Assembly (NCBI GenBank): GCA_041664945.1
Contig: JBAYJY010000005.1
Span: forward strand, 1-63,682
DNA from: JBAYJY01 sp041664945
Lineage (GTDB): Bacteria; UBP15; UBA6099
Direction: 5' to 3'
DNA length: 63,682 nt
In this document: positions 1 to 8,399 of the stretch, piece after piece
Numbering within the stretch: the first letter of the stretch is position 1
Layout: each line of letters begins with the position of its first letter
Notes under the pieces: model-generated
What the model saw: the letters and a program-made list of their open reading frames with translations, nothing else
Told to the model about the DNA's origin: nothing
The model's database searches: none
Made by a program: the position numbers and the translations under genes

Positions 1-60
1 CGAAAAGAAGGGATCGGCGGCGCCGCTTCCCTATAGCCGCCGCCTCTGAAATAATCCAAA
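1..60. other. Left edge, no callable gene
   Basis: All three forward frames hit a stop by position 68, so at most the last few codons of an upstream gene are present. From the cbiQ-cbiO context that gene would be expected to be a CbiM-like substrate-binding membrane component, but nothing in these bases proves it. No ribosome binding site as strong as elsewhere in the window precedes the TTG at 61. Confidence 0.3.
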
Positions 61-972
61 TTGAATGACGCTGACAAACAAGCGCACGGAAGTTCACTTT
101 CTCCATTCGGCGACTCATGGCCCGCGGACGGAGGCGGAAAGAAAGCCGAGGCATTCTCAGAAAGAACGATCCGCGCGCTCTCGAAGCTTTTCCGCGAGAT
201 TGTTTTCTCGAATGAATTCGCCGCGCGCGACGGCCTGATGCAGCGGCTGGACCCGCGCGTTAAGCTCATAACCATCCTCTCCTTGATAGTCGCCGTAAGC
301 CTGTGCCGCCGCGCTGAATTCCTCGCGGCGTTCTACGCTGCGACGCTCGCGCTTGCGCTCGCCTCCGGAATTCCGGCCCTGTTTTTCATCAAGCGCGTCT
401 GGTTTTTCATACCCCTGTTTTCAGGCGTAATTGCGCTGCCGGCGCTCGTCACGGTTCCCGGCGAAACGCTCGCGCATTTGTTCCAACTCGGCGCATGGAA
501 TGTCAACATAACGCATCAGGGCGCCCAATCGGCTCTGATATTCGTGCTGCGCGTCGCCGCCTCCGTCTCGTTCATCGTTTTGCTGACGCTGACGACAAAA
601 TGGACCTCGCTTCTTCGCGCGCTGTCTTCCGTCAAGGTTCCAACTATCTTCGTGATGATTCTCGGAATCAGCTACAGATACATATTTTTCATGCTCTCTT
701 TCATAGAAGAGCTATACATGGCGAGGCGAAGCCGCTCAGTGCGGCCCGCCGACCGCCGCGGCGGTCGCGAGTTCGTGGCCAGCCGGATGGGCGCCACTCT
801 CTCGCGCACTTTGCGCATGAGCGACAATGTTTACGAGGCGATGGTCTCCCGCGGCTTCACCGGCGAGGCGCGCTTCATCGAGACGGCGCGCCCTGGGGCC
901 GCCGACCTGTTTTGGACCGCATGCGTCGCGTGCGGGATTATCGCCGCCTACTTCGCCGGGGGATTCAGATGA
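61..972 (+). CDS. cbiQ: ECF transporter transmembrane component CbiQ (cobalt/nickel type)
   Basis: This is the T-component (EcfT) of an energy-coupling-factor importer. It couples ATP hydrolysis by CbiO to uptake of cobalt or nickel through a CbiM-like partner in the inner membrane. The 303-residue protein has the family N-terminal block (SNEFAARDGLMQRLDPRVK, about residues 50-68), followed by several hydrophobic segments between residues 68 and 210. Two Arg-containing coupling motifs follow: ARR at 221-223 and SRG at 263-265. Such motifs contact the ATPases in this family. The first 40 residues are hydrophilic and the TTG start is a best guess; ATG start codons in this frame lie too far inside. 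The stop overlaps the cbiO ATG by four bases (ATGA), so the two are translationally coupled. Metal specificity is inferred from the family and from the His-rich tail of the partner CbiO. Confidence 0.88.
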   Translation: MNDADKQAHGSSLSPFGDSWPADGGGKKAEAFSERTIRALSKLFREIVFSNEFAARDGLMQRLDPRVKLITILSLIVAVSLCRRAEFLAAFYAATLALALASGIPALFFIKRVWFFIPLFSGVIALPALVTVPGETLAHLFQLGAWNVNITHQGAQSALIFVLRVAASVSFIVLLTLTTKWTSLLRALSSVKVPTIFVMILGISYRYIFFMLSFIEELYMARRSRSVRPADRRGGREFVASRMGATLSRTLRMSDNVYEAMVSRGFTGEARFIETARPGAADLFWTACVACGIIAAYFAGGFR

Positions 973-1820
973 ATATATTCGAAGCGGATCTTGTTTCATA
1001 CTCTTACGCGGGCCGTTATCCGGCTCTGCTCGACGTCAGCCTGAACATCGCTCCCGGCGAAAAAGTTGCGCTTCTCGGCGCCAACGGGTCCGGGAAATCC
1101 ACTCTTCTCCGCATGCTGGACGGCCTGATCTTCGCAGACTCGGGATCGGTTAAATTCATGGGCCGCGAGCTTTCCGAAGACACGTTGCGCGGCGCGGCGA
1201 ATAGTTTCTTCAGAAGCAAAGTGGGCCTCCTGTTCCAGAATCCGGAGATACAGCTTTTTTCGCCGACCGTATGGGACGACATTTTGTTCGGGCCCGCGCA
1301 ACTCGGCCTTCCGCGCGACGAGGCTGTCAGCCGCGCCGAATCCGCCCTCACCGCCCTGCGCATCGAGCGCCTCCGGGACCGCGCGCCTCACGAACTCAGC
1401 CTGGGAGAAAAAAAACGCGCGGCCATCGCCTGCATCATGGCGCTCAACCCCGACGTTCTGCTGCTCGACGAGCCGACTTCCGGCCTCGACCCGCGAAGCT
1501 GCCGCGACCTGATGGACATCGTGATCGAGGCGAGCGAAAAAGGGAAAACCGTCGTCACGGCGACGCACGACCTTCACTTCGTCTCCGAACTCGCGGACAG
1601 GGTTTACGTCTTCGGCGAGGATAAGCGCATAATCGCCGAGGGGCCTGTCTCCGTGATTCTCGCCGACGAGGACAAACTGCGCGAATGGAACCTCGAACAC
1701 GCGCACCGACACCGACACACGGGCAAATGGCACGAGCACGAACACGACCACATCGGCCACGCCCACCGCCACGGCGACGCCCACAGCCACGATTCTCACG
1801 ATCATAAACACGGCGATTGA
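969..1820 (+). CDS. cbiO: ECF transporter ATPase CbiO with His-rich C-terminal tail
   Basis: This ATP-binding subunit powers the CbiQ-containing metal importer at the cytoplasmic face. The 283-residue protein contains the Walker A GANGSGKST (about residues 37-45), the Q-loop in LLFQNPE, an LSLGEKKR signature, and the Walker B VLLLDEPTSGLD with a switch His in ATHD. The frame stays open upstream to 495, but that part is a shadow of cbiQ. ATG 969 overlaps the cbiQ stop and gives the normal family length. The last 40 residues, after the ABC fold, are extraordinarily rich in His (roughly half the residues are His, in HXH and HDH patterns). That fits binding of Ni, Co or Zn, as a store or as a sensor of cytosolic metal. 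This role is inference; the composition is directly visible. Confidence 0.92.
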   Translation: MNIFEADLVSYSYAGRYPALLDVSLNIAPGEKVALLGANGSGKSTLLRMLDGLIFADSGSVKFMGRELSEDTLRGAANSFFRSKVGLLFQNPEIQLFSPTVWDDILFGPAQLGLPRDEAVSRAESALTALRIERLRDRAPHELSLGEKKRAAIACIMALNPDVLLLDEPTSGLDPRSCRDLMDIVIEASEKGKTVVTATHDLHFVSELADRVYVFGEDKRIIAEGPVSVILADEDKLREWNLEHAHRHRHTGKWHEHEHDHIGHAHRHGDAHSHDSHDHKHGD

Positions 1821-1846
1821 ACCTCGATTCTTAATGATGATATAAT
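1817..1846 (+). promoter_or_regulatory. Predicted sigma-70 promoter of the ribokinase gene
   Basis: A TTGAAC -35 box (1817-1822) and a perfect TATAAT -10 box (1841-1846) are separated by 18 bp. A GGAGG ribosome binding site at 1867-1871 lies eight bases before the ATG at 1880. The -35 overlaps the end of cbiO, so the kinase gene can be transcribed separately from the transporter genes. Confidence 0.6.
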
Positions 1847-1879
1847 TAACCCGCATCAGACATGATGGAGGATTGAATC

Positions 1880-2806
1880 ATGGTGAAAATAGTAGTCGTT
1901 GGAAGTTTCGTGATGGATTTCATATTCAAAACGCCAAGGCGCCCGCTCAAGGGCGAAAGCGTTATCGGAAAATCGTTCAACATGGCGCCTGGCGGCAAAG
2001 GCGCAAATCAGGCGATGCAGGCGGCGCTTCTCGGCGCGCAGGTCCACATGGTCGGCCGCGTCGGAGCCGACGTTTTCGGAGACCAGATTCTGGAGAGCCT
2101 TTCAGGCGCCGGAGTCAACGTCGACTATGTGAAGCGCGACCCGGCGGGCACCGGCTGCTCGGCCATCGTGCTCGACGAGGACGGCGACAACAGCATCGTC
2201 ATGGTCCCATGCTCGAACATGGTCTGCCGGCCTGAGGACGTCGTCGCGGCGGAGGAAGTTATTAAGCAGGCTGACATGCTGCTCCTGCAACTCGAAATAC
2301 CTATGAAGGTGAACGAGAAAGCGGTGAAAATCGCGCGCAAGCATAACGTGCCGGTGATCATGGACCCGGCGCCGGCGTGCGCTCTCGAGGACTTTTACTA
2401 TAAAAACGTTCAGATAATGAAACCGAACGAAACAGAGGCGCAGATACTGAGCGGGATGAACGTGACGGACGCGGCGAGCGCGGAAGAGGCGGCGCGCGAG
2501 ATATCCTCGCGCGGCGTGGAGACGGTGATCGTTACTCTCGGAAGCGCCGGCGTTTTGTTGCTGGACAAAGACAAGGCCGTCCACGTCCCCACCGCGAAAG
2601 TAGATGTCGTGGACACGACCGCCGCGGGCGATTCGTTCACAGGCGGCCTCGCCGTGTTCATCGCCGAGGGAAAACCGATCGAGGAAGCGGTCCGGCTGGC
2701 CAACTGCGTCGCCGCGCTCTCCACAACGCGGCTCGGCGCGCAACCGTCGTTGCCGAACCGCGACGCGGTCGAAGCGTTCATTTCAAAATGCGAAAACGGA
2801 CGCTGA
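1880..2806 (+). CDS. rbsK: Ribokinase / PfkB-family sugar kinase
   Basis: Cytoplasmic PfkB-family kinase, most like ribokinase, which phosphorylates D-ribose at O5 using ATP. The 308-residue length is typical. The N-terminal signature GGKGANQA (residues 38-45) forms the substrate-binding glycines, and MKPNETEA (about 180) is the usual ATP-side motif. The C-terminal DTTAAGDSFTGG carries the anion hole and the catalytic Asp. The small lid region and glycines look intact. It stands alone behind its own promoter, with no ribose transporter or pentose genes nearby, so other substrates (nucleosides, other pentoses) remain possible. It converges on the next gene at 2866. Confidence 0.85.
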   Translation: MVKIVVVGSFVMDFIFKTPRRPLKGESVIGKSFNMAPGGKGANQAMQAALLGAQVHMVGRVGADVFGDQILESLSGAGVNVDYVKRDPAGTGCSAIVLDEDGDNSIVMVPCSNMVCRPEDVVAAEEVIKQADMLLLQLEIPMKVNEKAVKIARKHNVPVIMDPAPACALEDFYYKNVQIMKPNETEAQILSGMNVTDAASAEEAAREISSRGVETVIVTLGSAGVLLLDKDKAVHVPTAKVDVVDTTAAGDSFTGGLAVFIAEGKPIEEAVRLANCVAALSTTRLGAQPSLPNRDAVEAFISKCENGR

Positions 2807-2865
2807 GTTTTCGGCCATCTGAAAACGGATTGATAATGCTTTGAGAATAATCCGGATTGATTTTT

Positions 2866-3615
2866 CTATCTTATAACGAGTTCCAGCCTGTTGCGAACCG
2901 GCATGGGGCTTCCCGCGGAAAAAGCCGCCAGCTTCCCGTCCTGAAAATCCGCATAACGATTCGACACCGCGAGCCCGTACACCGGGTCGCCGTACCCCCA
3001 CCGCTCGACGCGCTTGCCGTCGCGGGCGAAATACTCCTCGCTCGTCGGACGGCCAAGCACAATCAAAACCTGCTGCTTGTTCATCCCGAGCGCCAGAATT
3101 CGACGTCCCACATACCACGCGGAGACTCGATTCATATTAGGATAGATTCTTTTTACCGCTCTCGCCCGTTCGTCGTTTCTGAGCAACTCGACATCCACAA
3201 GCTTGTTTCTCATGTCTTTAATTCCGGGATTTACCGGCCTGAGAAAAACTTCCGGCGGGCACGACTCGATTTTCTTTACGCTATATTTGCCTTCGTCGCT
3301 ACGCGGAACCGCTATCGTTTCGATCTTCAGGTCGTAATCTATTCCGTTGACGGGACAACGCTTGAAGCTGCCGGTTTTCACCGGGACCATCTCATTGGGA
3401 TAAACGAATTTTTTGTAATAATATCGATGCCAGTAGCCGCCGGCTGCCAGCCCGAAAAACATGATGATCAGAAGCGCATACGCCAACCGCTCATCCGCGT
3501 GGCTAAAAGCCCGCTCCTTTTCCCCGGAGCGGTCGCCGCACCACGGGCAGCGCGTCCGGTCCGCGGGGATCGTTCTATAGCACTTAGTGCATGGCCTTGC
3601 GATACGCGTCATCAT
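2866..3615 (-). CDS. Zinc-ribbon membrane protein with BamE/SmpA-like C-terminal segment
   Basis: The 249-residue protein starts with two CxxC pairs (CTKC and CPWC, residues 9-27), a rubredoxin-type zinc ribbon. A single transmembrane helix follows at about residues 46-62. The rest is soluble. Near the C-terminus the block LGMNKQQVLIVLGRP, followed by a WGYGDPVYG segment, resembles the SmpA/BamE lipoprotein repeat, a small fold used in envelope proteins. Two adjacent ATGs (3615 and 3612) are possible starts and neither has a strong ribosome binding site. Function unknown. The design of a cytosolic ribbon, one helix and an external domain recurs in the TPR protein at 13666-15717 and may be a habit of this organism. 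Confidence 0.7.
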   Translation of the reverse strand: MMTRIARPCTKCYRTIPADRTRCPWCGDRSGEKERAFSHADERLAYALLIIMFFGLAAGGYWHRYYYKKFVYPNEMVPVKTGSFKRCPVNGIDYDLKIETIAVPRSDEGKYSVKKIESCPPEVFLRPVNPGIKDMRNKLVDVELLRNDERARAVKRIYPNMNRVSAWYVGRRILALGMNKQQVLIVLGRPTSEEYFARDGKRVERWGYGDPVYGLAVSNRYADFQDGKLAAFSAGSPMPVRNRLELVIR

Positions 3616-3826
3616 TCAGTTCGTTTCTAAAAAATGCGTCAGTAAATATTAAAGCACAAACTGCCTAACTTATAAACCGCCCCGCCCGTTTCTTTGTTGA
3701 CGATATTTTTTTTCGATGTTACTCTTTGGACAGGGAAACGCAAAGCTTTTCGAATACGGCGAAGCTTCCTCAAAGATTGCGCGCGGCGCGGACGCCTCAA
3801 ATACGGCAGACGGAAAACGTGAGAGA

Positions 3827-4327
3827 ATGATTACGCTCGTATACATCTGCAACAAGTGCAAAGGCGATGCTGAATCCCGCACGTTCGAGATCGAATACAG
3901 CGACATGAAAGCCGCCGGGACGGCGCCCGCTCCCGTCTGCCCGCGGTGCGGAAGCGTAAAAGCGGTGACCCGCTTCTTCGGCCACAACATTTTCTGCCCG
4001 GCCAAAAGCAATAAAAATCCGCTGCCCGCACGCTTTGCGCCGATGGAAAACCAGTCCTCCGGCGCAGTCGTTTCAATCGGCATGCGATTCGACGAGGGCG
4101 AAAAGGAAATATTCAACAAAACCATCGGCGAACTCATCAGCGCCGGACAAACCGAGAAAATCGACGACCCGGAAATCGACATCCCCGGAGAAAAACTCGG
4201 CCTGAAAAAAGGAACTCTCGACCGCGCGCTCTTCGACATCCGCCAAAAACATATGATTGAAGAATTAGAACAGGGCAAAAAAATCAGCGGTTTCTACCTG
4301 CCGATCACTGGCGACACCGGAAACTGA
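3827..4327 (+). CDS. Conserved hypothetical zinc-ribbon protein
   Basis: The 166-residue protein has a zinc ribbon made of CNKC near the N-terminus and CPRC about 35 residues later, with another Cys in FCPAK. A helical, acidic C-terminal half follows. The frame is open from 3716, but the ATG at 3827 (MITLVYICNKC) begins exactly at the folded domain and sits behind a purine-rich GAGAG. The preceding 37 residues look like read-through, so I chose 3827. No enzyme motif is recognised. It is divergent from the zinc-ribbon gene at 2866-3615 and shares the roughly 210 bp intergenic region with it, so the two may share regulation. Confidence 0.55.
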   Translation: MITLVYICNKCKGDAESRTFEIEYSDMKAAGTAPAPVCPRCGSVKAVTRFFGHNIFCPAKSNKNPLPARFAPMENQSSGAVVSIGMRFDEGEKEIFNKTIGELISAGQTEKIDDPEIDIPGEKLGLKKGTLDRALFDIRQKHMIEELEQGKKISGFYLPITGDTGN

Positions 4328-4415
4328 CAGCTAACCCCCACATGTAATCTTTCATCTTGTTATAACTTCACTTCCTCTAACGCTTCGCTTTGTTTTGTAA
4401 TTCCTTTTTTATTCT

Positions 4416-4525
4416 GTCATTCCGAGCGAAGCGAGGAATCTCCAATTAAACAACCGTTATCATTGGCAATTGGGGTTTAAAGAAAGAAAAAGCGAATTAA
4501 AGTTTTCCGCTTCGCTCGAAATGAC
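4416..4525. repeat. Intergenic inverted repeat of REP-like type
   Basis: GTCATTCCGAGCGAAGCG at 4416-4433 returns in inverted orientation at 4508-4525 with a single mismatch. The intervening bases contain GAGGAATCT and AT-rich DNA. Similar GTCATTCCGAGC...GAGGAATC units are familiar as dispersed intergenic repeats in unrelated bacteria. It fills most of the 278 bp gap between the zinc-ribbon gene and the end of the NtrC-type regulator. Confidence 0.6.
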
Positions 4526-4605
4526 AAAGTTGCGGCGGGGAAATAACAAAATTAGCGCGAAGGAATGTTAAAAATTGGAAAACAAAACGCGCCCGGCGAA
4601 AAAAC

Positions 4606-6000
4606 TCATTCCCTTTCCTCGATCGGGATGTCATATTTTTTCAGCATCCTGTAAAAGCAACTTCGTTCTATTCCGCTCTTGCGCGAAGCCTCGCTGATGT
4701 TGCTTCCGCTGCGATTGAGAAGTTCCGTGAAATAATCCTTGTTGAATTTTTTGACGACGAGATTCTTAGCGTCCTTATAAGTGCGTTCGGCGAGATCCTT
4801 GATGCCTTCGGAAGTTACGCCGGTTTCGACAAGCGACTTAAGCGGCTCCTGCAGGTGGCGCGGGTGTATCGTCCTGTCGTCGCAGAAAATGATATTGCGC
4901 TCCATGTGATTCTCCAGCTCGCGAACGTTGCCCGGCCAATTGTAATAGGCGAAAACAGACAGCGCTTCCGGGCTGATCCCGTCGACATTTTTAGAAAATT
5001 TTTCGTTGAACTGAGCGATAAAATGAGTGACGAGATCGGGAATATCCTCGAGCCGCTTCCTGAGCGGCGGAACCACGAGGTGAATTACGTTGAGCCTGTA
5101 ATATAGGTCCTCGCGGAACTTGCCCTGCCGGACCGCCTGTTCGAGATTCCTATTCGTCGCGGCTATGACGCGCACATGAACCTTCACCGTGCGGTTGTCG
5201 CCGACGCGCGAGAATTCCCCCTCCTGCAAAACACGCAGAAGCCGCGTCTGAAGATGCGGGCTGAACTCCGCGATCTCGTCGAGAAAAATCGTGCCGCCGT
5301 CCGCGGCCTCGAAGTAGCCTTCCTTGTCGCGGTGCGCTCCCGTGAACGCGCCCTTCACATGCCCGAACAATTCGCTCTCCAGCAAATTCTCCGCCAGCGA
5401 CGCGCAGTCGACCGTCACGAACGCCTTGTCGCGCAGAAACCCGTTGAAATGGATCGCCTTCGCTATCAGTTCCTTGCCCGTGCCGCTTTCTCCGGTGACC
5501 AGCACGCTGCTCCGCGTGTCCTTGATCTTGTCCATGACGCGGTAGACACCCTGCATAGTGTCGCCGACGCCGATTATGTTGCTGAATGAAAACTGTTTCC
5601 GTATCTGATTCTTGAGCGCGACATTCTCGGCCAGCAGGCGCTTGTGCTCGACCGCCCGCCGCAGAATCATGTCCACCTCATCGAGGTTGAACGGCTTCGT
5701 TATGTAATCAAACGCGCCCTCTTTCATCGCCCTGACAGCCGTCTCAACCGTTCCGTGCCCGGTTACAATTATGACCGGCAACTGCGGGTCCCGCTTTTTT
5801 ATCTCCGCGAGCAGCGCGAGGCCGTCCATCCCTGGCATCACCAGGTCCGTAATCACCGCTTCCGGCTGCTCGGCTTCCAGAAGTTCGAGCGCGGCGGCGC
5901 CGGAAAGCGCTGTCGCCACCTCCCAGCCGATCGACTCAAGGCCTTTCGAGAAACTGTTCAGTATTCTCTCTTCGTCATCCACCAGAAGCGCTTTTTGCAT
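4606..6000 (-). CDS. Sigma-54-dependent response regulator, NtrC family
   Basis: This 464-residue transcription activator has the classic three domains. The receiver (about 1-120) has phosphoacceptor Asp52 and Lys102. The AAA+ ATPase has Walker A GESGTGKE (170-177), the GAFTGA sigma-54 contact loop (217-222), Walker B ending in FLDEIAE (239-245), and an arginine-finger region. A Fis-type helix-turn-helix occupies the last 45 residues (SNISEASRKSGIERSCFYRML). It would switch on sigma-54 promoters when phosphorylated. It starts one base after the M48 peptidase stop, with its AGAGGA ribosome binding site inside that gene, so they are co-transcribed. No cognate kinase is adjacent, and the target genes cannot be read from the sequence. 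Confidence 0.93.
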   Translation of the reverse strand: MQKALLVDDEERILNSFSKGLESIGWEVATALSGAAALELLEAEQPEAVITDLVMPGMDGLALLAEIKKRDPQLPVIIVTGHGTVETAVRAMKEGAFDYITKPFNLDEVDMILRRAVEHKRLLAENVALKNQIRKQFSFSNIIGVGDTMQGVYRVMDKIKDTRSSVLVTGESGTGKELIAKAIHFNGFLRDKAFVTVDCASLAENLLESELFGHVKGAFTGAHRDKEGYFEAADGGTIFLDEIAEFSPHLQTRLLRVLQEGEFSRVGDNRTVKVHVRVIAATNRNLEQAVRQGKFREDLYYRLNVIHLVVPPLRKRLEDIPDLVTHFIAQFNEKFSKNVDGISPEALSVFAYYNWPGNVRELENHMERNIIFCDDRTIHPRHLQEPLKSLVETGVTSEGIKDLAERTYKDAKNLVVKKFNKDYFTELLNRSGSNISEASRKSGIERSCFYRMLKKYDIPIEERE

Positions 6001-6001
6001 A

Positions 6002-7153
6002 TCAGAGGTCCTCTTTCAGAAAGTCGTTCCACAAAAACTTCTTCAAATTGTTGAGCCACATATCGGCGAGCGCATCCTCCGATTCGGCGTTGTTGACGTC
6101 CACATCGCCCTTGAGAGCCCGCGCGATCACCGTGTTGCGGGCGATCAGACCGGCGCCGCCGGCGTCGCTTATTTTTTTCACCTCATATATTCCCACTTTT
6201 GCCGCAAATAAACGGTTGAGTGCCGCCACGATCCTGCGGGCGCGAAGATAGGGCGAGCCCTGCTCGCCTGCGTCGCCTATTCGCAACAGCTCCCCCTGGG
6301 GGCCTTTGATCGCGCCGTAGCATTTCTTCCCGTTCTCCTCGCACACCTCCATCGCAATCAGCCGCCCCGCGATCTCATAATTCAAACCCTTGGGGGGTTC
6401 AAGCCCCAGCCGCCTGAAATTCTCGGCGATCAGCTCTATTCTCAATTCCATTGGCGGATGCGAGTCGTAATAGTCATAGAGCATATCCGGACTGTGCGTT
6501 TCGTACCTCTGAAGCTTCATTATAAAACGCATGAAACCGGCCGGGTCGTAACCGGCTTTATAAGCGTATTCGAGGCCGAACCGGTCGGCTTCAATCTCGG
6601 CGCTACGTCCGTAAATGTCCGCTCTCGACTGCTGCATCATCTGCCCGGCCACAATCGCATTCGGGTCCCGGGTCAGCACCAATATCAGAAAATTGACCAT
6701 CGCGTCCTTCATGCTTTTCTTATACATGACCACGCCGTGCTTTTTCGCGATGTGCGTGACCTCATGCGCTATGACGGACGCCAGTTCGTCGTCATCGTCA
6801 ACGAAATCCATGAGGCCGCTCGTCATGAAAATATAGCCCCCGGGGAGAGCGAACGCGTTAATCATATCGCTGTCGATAACATAGAAATGGTATTCAATTC
6901 CCGTGCGGTCGCATATCTTGACGACTTCGCGGCCGATGGCGCTCACGCGGCGGGCCTCCGCTGCGTCGCCGGTAAGCCCGTAATATTTTATGACCGCTTC
7001 GGCCGCCTCCTTGCCCAGCTTCACTTCTTTCACTTCATCCAGGTCCAAAAAACCCGCGCGCGCCGGCGCCGACAGCATTGCGGCCGCGAACGCTACGGCG
7101 AAAATGAACTGAATTATTTTCAACGCTTTTCGATCTGCGCTCGGTTTTCTCAA
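6002..7153 (-). CDS. M48-family zinc metalloprotease (BepA/LoiP-like), exported
   Basis: The 383-residue predicted periplasmic protease begins with a signal peptide ending near APARAG (residue 33). The zinc site is HEVTH (130-134), with a downstream Glu in the EIEADRFGLEYA block as third ligand, as in the M48 family. The FALPGGYIFMTSG segment is also typical. The C-terminal third (about 280-383) is less conserved and may be a separate domain. Relatives act in outer-membrane protein quality control. The start is a TTG at 7153; no in-frame ATG precedes the signal peptide. It forms an operon with the NtrC-type regulator that follows it one base later, so the pair may form an envelope-stress response. 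That last point is inference. Confidence 0.88.
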   Translation of the reverse strand: MRKPSADRKALKIIQFIFAVAFAAAMLSAPARAGFLDLDEVKEVKLGKEAAEAVIKYYGLTGDAAEARRVSAIGREVVKICDRTGIEYHFYVIDSDMINAFALPGGYIFMTSGLMDFVDDDDELASVIAHEVTHIAKKHGVVMYKKSMKDAMVNFLILVLTRDPNAIVAGQMMQQSRADIYGRSAEIEADRFGLEYAYKAGYDPAGFMRFIMKLQRYETHSPDMLYDYYDSHPPMELRIELIAENFRRLGLEPPKGLNYEIAGRLIAMEVCEENGKKCYGAIKGPQGELLRIGDAGEQGSPYLRARRIVAALNRLFAAKVGIYEVKKISDAGGAGLIARNTVIARALKGDVDVNNAESEDALADMWLNNLKKFLWNDFLKEDL

Positions 7154-7239
7154 CTCGAAATCATCTCCGGGTCTTGCCTGCGCGCGGCATCCGCTGCGCG
7201 GCAGCGATTCTGTATATAAGTATTATAAGAAAATGAGCA

Positions 7240-8046
7240 TCAACCCGCGGAGTCGCGCCATCGCACAGTGACCTCCGCGCCTGCCGGGAGGCCGATCGAT
7301 TCGCGCGCGCTTCCGCGCGACACCGCGATCTCCAAATGCCCCGTGCTGCCGATGTATGCGAGCAACTCGCCCTGCTGCTTGTCCGTAAACGTGCGAGACA
7401 AACCCATGATGGTGAACGAGCCTATCCTCACGAGCAGCGGCGGCCCCTCGAAACGGCTCATGCGTTCTTCCGTTATATTTGTGATATAGCTGCCGTAATG
7501 GTCGATATGCACGGCGGAGCCGGCAATAGCGTTCGCCGAGACGGAAAGTTTCGCGCTTTCCAGCGCCGCCGGCCTCAAAATCGGAGGCCCCACCTCGTCG
7601 AACGGAAAGCCGGTCGCGAGCCGCGCCGCCGCCGGCGCGAAAATGTCGCGGCCGTGGAACGTCGCGCTGACATCTTCCCTTATCAGTTCAGGATTCTCTA
7701 TCAGCCGCGCCCGGCAGCCGTCTTTGCAGGCATCCAGAACCATCGTCAGGAGGCCGTTGTCCGGCAGCGCGAAATAGTAGCCTCCGGCTGCCACCGCTAT
7801 CGGCGCCCGCGGGCCGCCCACTCCGGGGTCGACCACCGCCACATGCACCGTTCCCGGCGGATACAGCGCGTAATACGTCGACAGAATGTACGCCGCCGAA
7901 GCCAGATTGAACGGCGCAGCCTGATGCGTTATGTCAACTATCTTTATGTCCGGATCGACCGACAGGATGACGCCCTTCATGCTTCCGGCGTAAGCGTCAC
8001 GGTCGCCGAAATCGGTCATAAGCGTGATTATCGAGGAATCACTCAT
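7240..8046 (-). CDS. SAM hydroxide adenosyltransferase (DUF62 / SAM hydrolase family)
   Basis: The 268-residue enzyme belongs to the fluorinase/chlorinase-like superfamily. Bacterial members without halogenating residues use hydroxide to split S-adenosylmethionine into adenosine and methionine. The family blocks are clear: LMTDFGDRDAYAGSMKGV at the N-terminus, VVDPGVGG near residue 93, YYFALPDNGLL, and FHGRDIFAPAAA. Its start lies eight bases inside the end of cutA, indicating coupling. The cellular purpose of this family is poorly understood; proposals include adenosine supply or SAM control. Confidence 0.9.
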   Translation of the reverse strand: MSDSSIITLMTDFGDRDAYAGSMKGVILSVDPDIKIVDITHQAAPFNLASAAYILSTYYALYPPGTVHVAVVDPGVGGPRAPIAVAAGGYYFALPDNGLLTMVLDACKDGCRARLIENPELIREDVSATFHGRDIFAPAAARLATGFPFDEVGPPILRPAALESAKLSVSANAIAGSAVHIDHYGSYITNITEERMSRFEGPPLLVRIGSFTIMGLSRTFTDKQQGELLAYIGSTGHLEIAVSRGSARESIGLPAGAEVTVRWRDSAG

Positions 8047-8374
8047 TTTCGCCCGCCGCGTTTTCTTCTATCCATCTCAGGTAGTCCGCGTCTCCGTCCG
8101 AGAGAGGCAGAGCCACAATTTCCGGGACTTCATACGAATGCGCCGCCCGAACCGCCACTCGCAAAGCCTCGAACGTCGAGACCTTTGTTTTCGCTATCAG
8201 AAGAACCTCGGCCGCGCTCTCGACCGCGCCTTTCCAGCGGTAAACCGACTGTATCGGGCCGACGCGCGTCACGCATGCGGCAAGCCGCTTTTCGACAAGC
8301 AGCGACGCAATCCGTTCGGCTTCTTCCTCGCCGCCGGCGGTTATGTACACCGCGCAATAGTCCGCAGCATTCAT
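8039..8374 (-). CDS. cutA: CutA1 family divalent-ion tolerance protein
   Basis: The 111-residue protein matches the small trimeric CutA1 fold. Diagnostic blocks are the N-terminal VYITAGGEEEAERIA, the LAACVTRVGPIQSVYRWKG block and VRAAHSYEVPEIVALP. CutA proteins were linked to copper and other divalent-metal tolerance, but their real role is unsettled. A GGAGG-containing ribosome binding site lies in front of the ATG at 8374, and the gene overlaps the next coding region by eight bases. It may be co-transcribed with the diguanylate cyclase 25 bp upstream. Confidence 0.93.
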   Translation of the reverse strand: MNAADYCAVYITAGGEEEAERIASLLVEKRLAACVTRVGPIQSVYRWKGAVESAAEVLLIAKTKVSTFEALRVAVRAAHSYEVPEIVALPLSDGDADYLRWIEENAAGENE

Positions 8375-8399
8375 TTCAGTTCGCCTCCGCTCCCTCCGC

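Noticed and set aside
495..968. Upstream extension of cbiO from 495
   Set aside because: It is the other-frame reading of cbiQ, while ATG 969 overlaps the cbiQ stop and matches the ABC length.
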